From positions 62,001 to 126,000 of the forward strand of contig CAZPBN010000002.1 in assembly GCA_964584935.1 (NCBI GenBank): DNA of 64,000 nt, in the 5' to 3' direction. Shown here piece after piece: positions 60,837-64,000 of the stretch. A program made the translations under genes and the position numbers. The notes under the pieces are model-generated. The model worked only from the letters and a program-made list of their open reading frames with translations. It made no database searches and was not told where the DNA came from. Origin of the DNA: CAZPBN01 sp964584935 (GTDB lineage: Bacteria > Acidobacteriota > Aminicenantia > Aminicenantales > Aminicenantaceae). Every line of letters begins with the position of its first letter. The first letter of the stretch is position 1.

Positions 60837-63800
60837 ATGTTTGATTTAAAGAAAGATAAAAACCGGTTGAGATATGGATTCTGTGTAACGATTGCTATAC
60901 TCTTATTCGTTTTTAGCGGATTGTCCGATAGTTATGCCCAGGAAATCACACCGGAAATTTACAGTCAATTGAAGTACCGGTACATCGGGCCTCCGGGAAA
61001 CCGGACATCAGCCGTGGTTGGAGTTCCCGGTGATCCGCTCGTGTATTATATTGGTGCCTCATCCGGGGGGATTTGGAAATCTGTGGATGGAGGAACCCAC
61101 TGGGATCCCATTTTTGATGACCAGCCTGCCCAATCCATTGGAGCTCTGGCTATTGCTCCTTCTGATTCGAATGTTATTTGGGCAGGAACAGGAGAAGCTT
61201 TTGTGCGGAGTAATATTTCCATTGGAAACGGGGTTTATAAATCAACCGATGCTGGAAAAACCTGGAAGCATATGGGACTGGACAAAACCGGAAGAATCGG
61301 AAGAATTGCCATTGATTCCCGCAATCCTGATATTGTGTTTGTTGCTTCTCTGGGGCACTGCTACGGTCCTCAGAAGGAACGCGGAGTTTTCAGGACCATG
61401 GATGGCGGAAAAACATGGGAGCAGGTGCTGTTTGTTGATGAGAACACCGGATGTTTTGAGATTGCCATGGATCCGAACAATCCCCGTATTTTATTTGCTG
61501 GAATGTGGCCGCTTGTCATTCGCACTTGGGGCCGGGAAAGCGGAGGACCAAACGGAGGAATCTGGAAATCCACTGACAGTGGAGAGACCTGGAAACATTT
61601 GACAGGCCACGGACTTCCTGACCCTCCCCTAGGAAAAGTAGGTCTGGCGATTGCTCCCAGCAATTCCAGTGTCGTTTATGCTTTGATCGAAACCGGTCAT
61701 CCCAACAGAGGAGTACTATGGAGATCAAATGACGGAGGAGAAAATTGGAAGCTTATGAGCTACAACCGCATTCTCAATGAAAGGCCTCATTATGCCTCCA
61801 GAATAATGGTGAACCCGGCTGATGAAAATGAGGTCTATTTTGCGGCAAACAGTCAAAGCATTACCTATGACGGAGGATACACCACGGAAAACACTCACTG
61901 GAGTGGAGACTGTCATGATATGTGGGCTGATCCTGAGAATCCGGACCGGATGATGATCAGTGATGACGGGGGAGTGATCATCACATTGGACAGAGGAAAA
62001 AACTGGCGGCGAATCATTCTGCCTGTTGCTCAGATGTATCATGTGGCTGTTGACAATCAGGTTCCTTATTATGTTTACGGAGGCCGCCAGGATGGAAGCG
62101 CTTACAAAGGGCCGAGCACAGCAGGCTCTTTCAGCAGCTGGGGCCGCACCCGTTCTCTTTGGGAAGCCACCGCAGGAGGAGAGTGTGGTTTTATAATACC
62201 TGATCCGGTCAATCCGGATATTGTCTGGGGAGGAAGCTATAATGCTCAACTGGAGCGGGCTAATTACAAGACAGGACATATAAGAACAGCCCATGTATGG
62301 CCGGAATCGATTTATGGCTCTCACGCTTCCGTAGCCAGGTACAGATTCAACTGGACATTTCCTATTCATATATCACCTCATGACCACAATAAGGTTTATG
62401 TGGGCAGCCAGTTTGTCCATGTGACCACCGATGGAGGCCGGAGCTGGAAAATCATAAGTCCTGACCTCAGCACCAATGATGAAAGCAAAATGGGGCCTTC
62501 AGGGGGATTGACAAGGGATAATCTTGCTGTGGAATACGGCTGTGTGGTTTTTGCTATAGCCGAATCCCCTCTGGAGAATGGATGCATATGGGCAGGGACA
62601 AATGATGGACTGGTTCACGTGACAAGAGATGGAGGCAAACAATGGATTGATGTGACCAAAAATATTCCTGATCTTCCTCCGTGGGGGACAGTGAGCAATA
62701 TTGAACCTTCAAAGTATGATGCGGGGAAAGCCTATATCACCATTGATTTTCACCAAATGAACAACCGGGATCCTTTTATTTATAAAACCAGTGATTACGG
62801 CAAGACATGGAAATCGATAAGCTCGGATATACCGAAGAGTGTCTTCAGTTATGCTCACTGGATCCACGAAGATCCTGTCAGAGAGGGTTTGCTTTATATG
62901 GGGACAGAAAATGCCATTTATATTTCTTTTAATGATGGTGAAAATTGGCTTCCGTTGCAGAATAATCTTCCCCATGCTCCGGTTCACCATATGGTCGTTC
63001 AGAAAGATTTCAATGACTTGGTTATAGGAACATACGGACGGGGTTTCTGGATCATGGATGATGTTTCATCCTTACAGCAGCTCACTGGAGAAGTTATCGC
63101 TTCGGATGTCCATATTTTTAAACCAAATCATTCCTATAGGCTTCACAGCAAAGCGGGTGGTCCCTATGTTTCTCCTCATGTTTATATTGATTATTACCTG
63201 AAAAAGGAATATAAGGAACTGGTTCACATAAGCATTTTTGAAAAAAACGGGAATTTGGTCAACACTTTCCAGGGGACAAGCCAAAAGGGAATTAACAGGA
63301 TTTCATGGAACCTCAGACATTCTGGGGCGAGGGGAGCCAAATTGAGAACAAAACCCCCTGGGAATCCTCATGTTGTGGAGGAAAAAAGATTTCATCATAT
63401 GTGGGAAAGAGAGGGCTGGTATCCCATTATTAGCTGGGGAACCAGTGGAGGATTCAGGGGATTCATGGTCGCTCCCGGGAAATACACAGTGAAATTAAAT
63501 ATAGATGGAAAAGAGTATACAGAGGAACTGGAGGTGAAAAAGGATCCCAATTCACTGGGGACATTGGAAGACATCAAAAAGCAAGTGGCTTTCCAGATTG
63601 AACTGCGCAGCAACTTGAACACAGTCTCCGATATGATCTCGGAAATCGAATGGATGCGGAAACAGCTTTATGACCTTAGAGATTTGATCGAAAATGAGAA
63701 AGATTCCAAAAACATATTAAGTTCAATCAAAGATTTTGATAAAAAACTGCGTTCGGTTGAAGACGAACTTTTTCAGCACACCATTGCCGAAGGGGATTCG

Positions 63801-64000
63801 AAATCTTTCAGATATCCACAAAAGCTGTACTGCAAGTTTTCTGTTTTAGCCGGAGATGTGAATCAAAATGTTGATTTTGCTCCCACGGAACAACAGAAGG
63901 AAGTCTTTGCTGTTTTAAAACAGCGTTTTGAAAAGCAGAAAGACCGCTTTGATAAGCTGATTGATATGGATTTGCCTGCTTTTAATCAATTGTTGAAACA
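60837..64000 (+). CDS. Secreted sortilin/VPS10-like BNR-repeat protein (3' end cut off by the window)
   Basis: The open frame continues to the window edge, giving 1054 residues. It has a signal peptide (about 1-32, cleaved before QEITPE) and about ten Asp-box/BNR repeats on a beta-propeller, for example SVDGGTHW, STDAGKTW, TMDGGKTW, STDSGETW, SNDGGENW, TTDGGRSW and TSDYGKTW. A C-terminal immunoglobulin/FlgD-like segment (KGINRISWNLRHSG, then MVAPGKYTVKL) and a helical end follow. This type is often annotated as glycosyl hydrolase or sortilin-like, but no catalytic residues are evident. AAGGAGGAGG precedes the ATG. Confidence 0.9.
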   Translation, partial: MFDLKKDKNRLRYGFCVTIAILLFVFSGLSDSYAQEITPEIYSQLKYRYIGPPGNRTSAVVGVPGDPLVYYIGASSGGIWKSVDGGTHWDPIFDDQPAQSIGALAIAPSDSNVIWAGTGEAFVRSNISIGNGVYKSTDAGKTWKHMGLDKTGRIGRIAIDSRNPDIVFVASLGHCYGPQKERGVFRTMDGGKTWEQVLFVDENTGCFEIAMDPNNPRILFAGMWPLVIRTWGRESGGPNGGIWKSTDSGETWKHLTGHGLPDPPLGKVGLAIAPSNSSVVYALIETGHPNRGVLWRSNDGGENWKLMSYNRILNERPHYASRIMVNPADENEVYFAANSQSITYDGGYTTENTHWSGDCHDMWADPENPDRMMISDDGGVIITLDRGKNWRRIILPVAQMYHVAVDNQVPYYVYGGRQDGSAYKGPSTAGSFSSWGRTRSLWEATAGGECGFIIPDPVNPDIVWGGSYNAQLERANYKTGHIRTAHVWPESIYGSHASVARYRFNWTFPIHISPHDHNKVYVGSQFVHVTTDGGRSWKIISPDLSTNDESKMGPSGGLTRDNLAVEYGCVVFAIAESPLENGCIWAGTNDGLVHVTRDGGKQWIDVTKNIPDLPPWGTVSNIEPSKYDAGKAYITIDFHQMNNRDPFIYKTSDYGKTWKSISSDIPKSVFSYAHWIHEDPVREGLLYMGTENAIYISFNDGENWLPLQNNLPHAPVHHMVVQKDFNDLVIGTYGRGFWIMDDVSSLQQLTGEVIASDVHIFKPNHSYRLHSKAGGPYVSPHVYIDYYLKKEYKELVHISIFEKNGNLVNTFQGTSQKGINRISWNLRHSGARGAKLRTKPPGNPHVVEEKRFHHMWEREGWYPIISWGTSGGFRGFMVAPGKYTVKLNIDGKEYTEELEVKKDPNSLGTLEDIKKQVAFQIELRSNLNTVSDMISEIEWMRKQLYDLRDLIENEKDSKNILSSIKDFDKKLRSVEDELFQHTIAEGDSKSFRYPQKLYCKFSVLAGDVNQNVDFAPTEQQKEVFAVLKQRFEKQKDRFDKLIDMDLPAFNQLLK

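Noticed and set aside
61018..61602. Open frame of 194 codons inside the sortilin-like gene
   Set aside because: It lies in another frame of a gene with repeated Asp-box motifs and has no start signals of its own.

Overview
The window looks like chromosome from a low-GC, diderm (Gram-negative-type), probably anaerobic and peptide-using bacterium. Evidence for a diderm is a PilQ-type secretin, CpxP/Spy-like periplasmic proteins and several secreted proteins. Evidence for anaerobiosis is a class III (glycyl radical) ribonucleotide reductase with its activase. The mix of cohesin-fused secretin, large sortilin/BNR-type secreted protein, S9 and M3 peptidases and PgsBC genes reminds me of Acidobacteriota/Aminicenantes-type genomes, but I cannot prove the taxon from the sequence. 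There is no rRNA, CRISPR array, phage or complete insertion sequence.

Layout. 1-5.8 kb: the 3' end of a type IV pilus ATPase gene, then pilM-N-O-P(-like)-Q, tightly overlapping. 6.2-7.8 kb: promoter, tRNA-Met(CAT) and tilS. 7.9-13.8 kb: a secreted S9 peptidase, then a divergent membrane glycosyltransferase/asnB pair. 14.3-20.7 kb: four minor pilins and PilY1. 21.0-24.3 kb (minus strand): an ABC transporter, a TPR protein and prepilin peptidase PilD. 24.4-27.5 kb: flavin reductase, an agmatinase-family enzyme, a promoter-driven candidate pseudoknot RNA and a free-methionine-sulfoxide reductase. 27.8-32.7 kb: a FecR/tryptophan-rich protein with an arginine/serine-repeat tail, behind a sigma-54 promoter, then small envelope proteins. 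32.7-37.1 kb: NrdR boxes, nrdD, a glutaredoxin-like gene, nrdG, dut and a SPOUT methyltransferase. 37.2-40.3 kb: degenerate HD-GYP protein, lipid kinase, VTT protein and a small exported protein. 40.4-45.3 kb: a structured element, then a sigma-54 promoter driving solute-binding protein, histidine kinase and NtrC-type regulator. 45.5-50.5 kb: chorismate mutase, prephenate dehydrogenase, a lone receiver behind a third sigma-54-like site, Nudix, DUF89, and an overlapping pyruvoyl arginine decarboxylase/deoxyhypusine-synthase-like pair. 50.8-53.3 kb: ECF sigma, putative anti-sigma and two CpxP-like proteins. 53.5-57.3 kb: M3 peptidase and MFS transporter. 57.4-60.2 kb: pgsB-pgsC-pgsW. The window ends with tRNA-Arg(CCG) and a nearly complete sortilin-like protein.

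How the genes work together. Three neighbouring blocks (assembly/secretin, minor pilins/PilY1, ABC-TPR-PilD) together supply much of a type IV pilus; major pilin, PilC and PilT are outside the window. Arginine decarboxylase, agmatinase and the DHS-like enzyme form a plausible arginine to putrescine to longer-polyamine route. The nrdD-dut block supplies dNTPs without oxygen under a likely NrdR switch. An NtrC-type regulator and three sigma-54-like promoters suggest a local sigma-54 circuit.

Two dispersed non-coding repeat families occupy many gene ends: one built from GACGTC/TCTTAC words and one of GC-rich hairpins that begin TATTCT.
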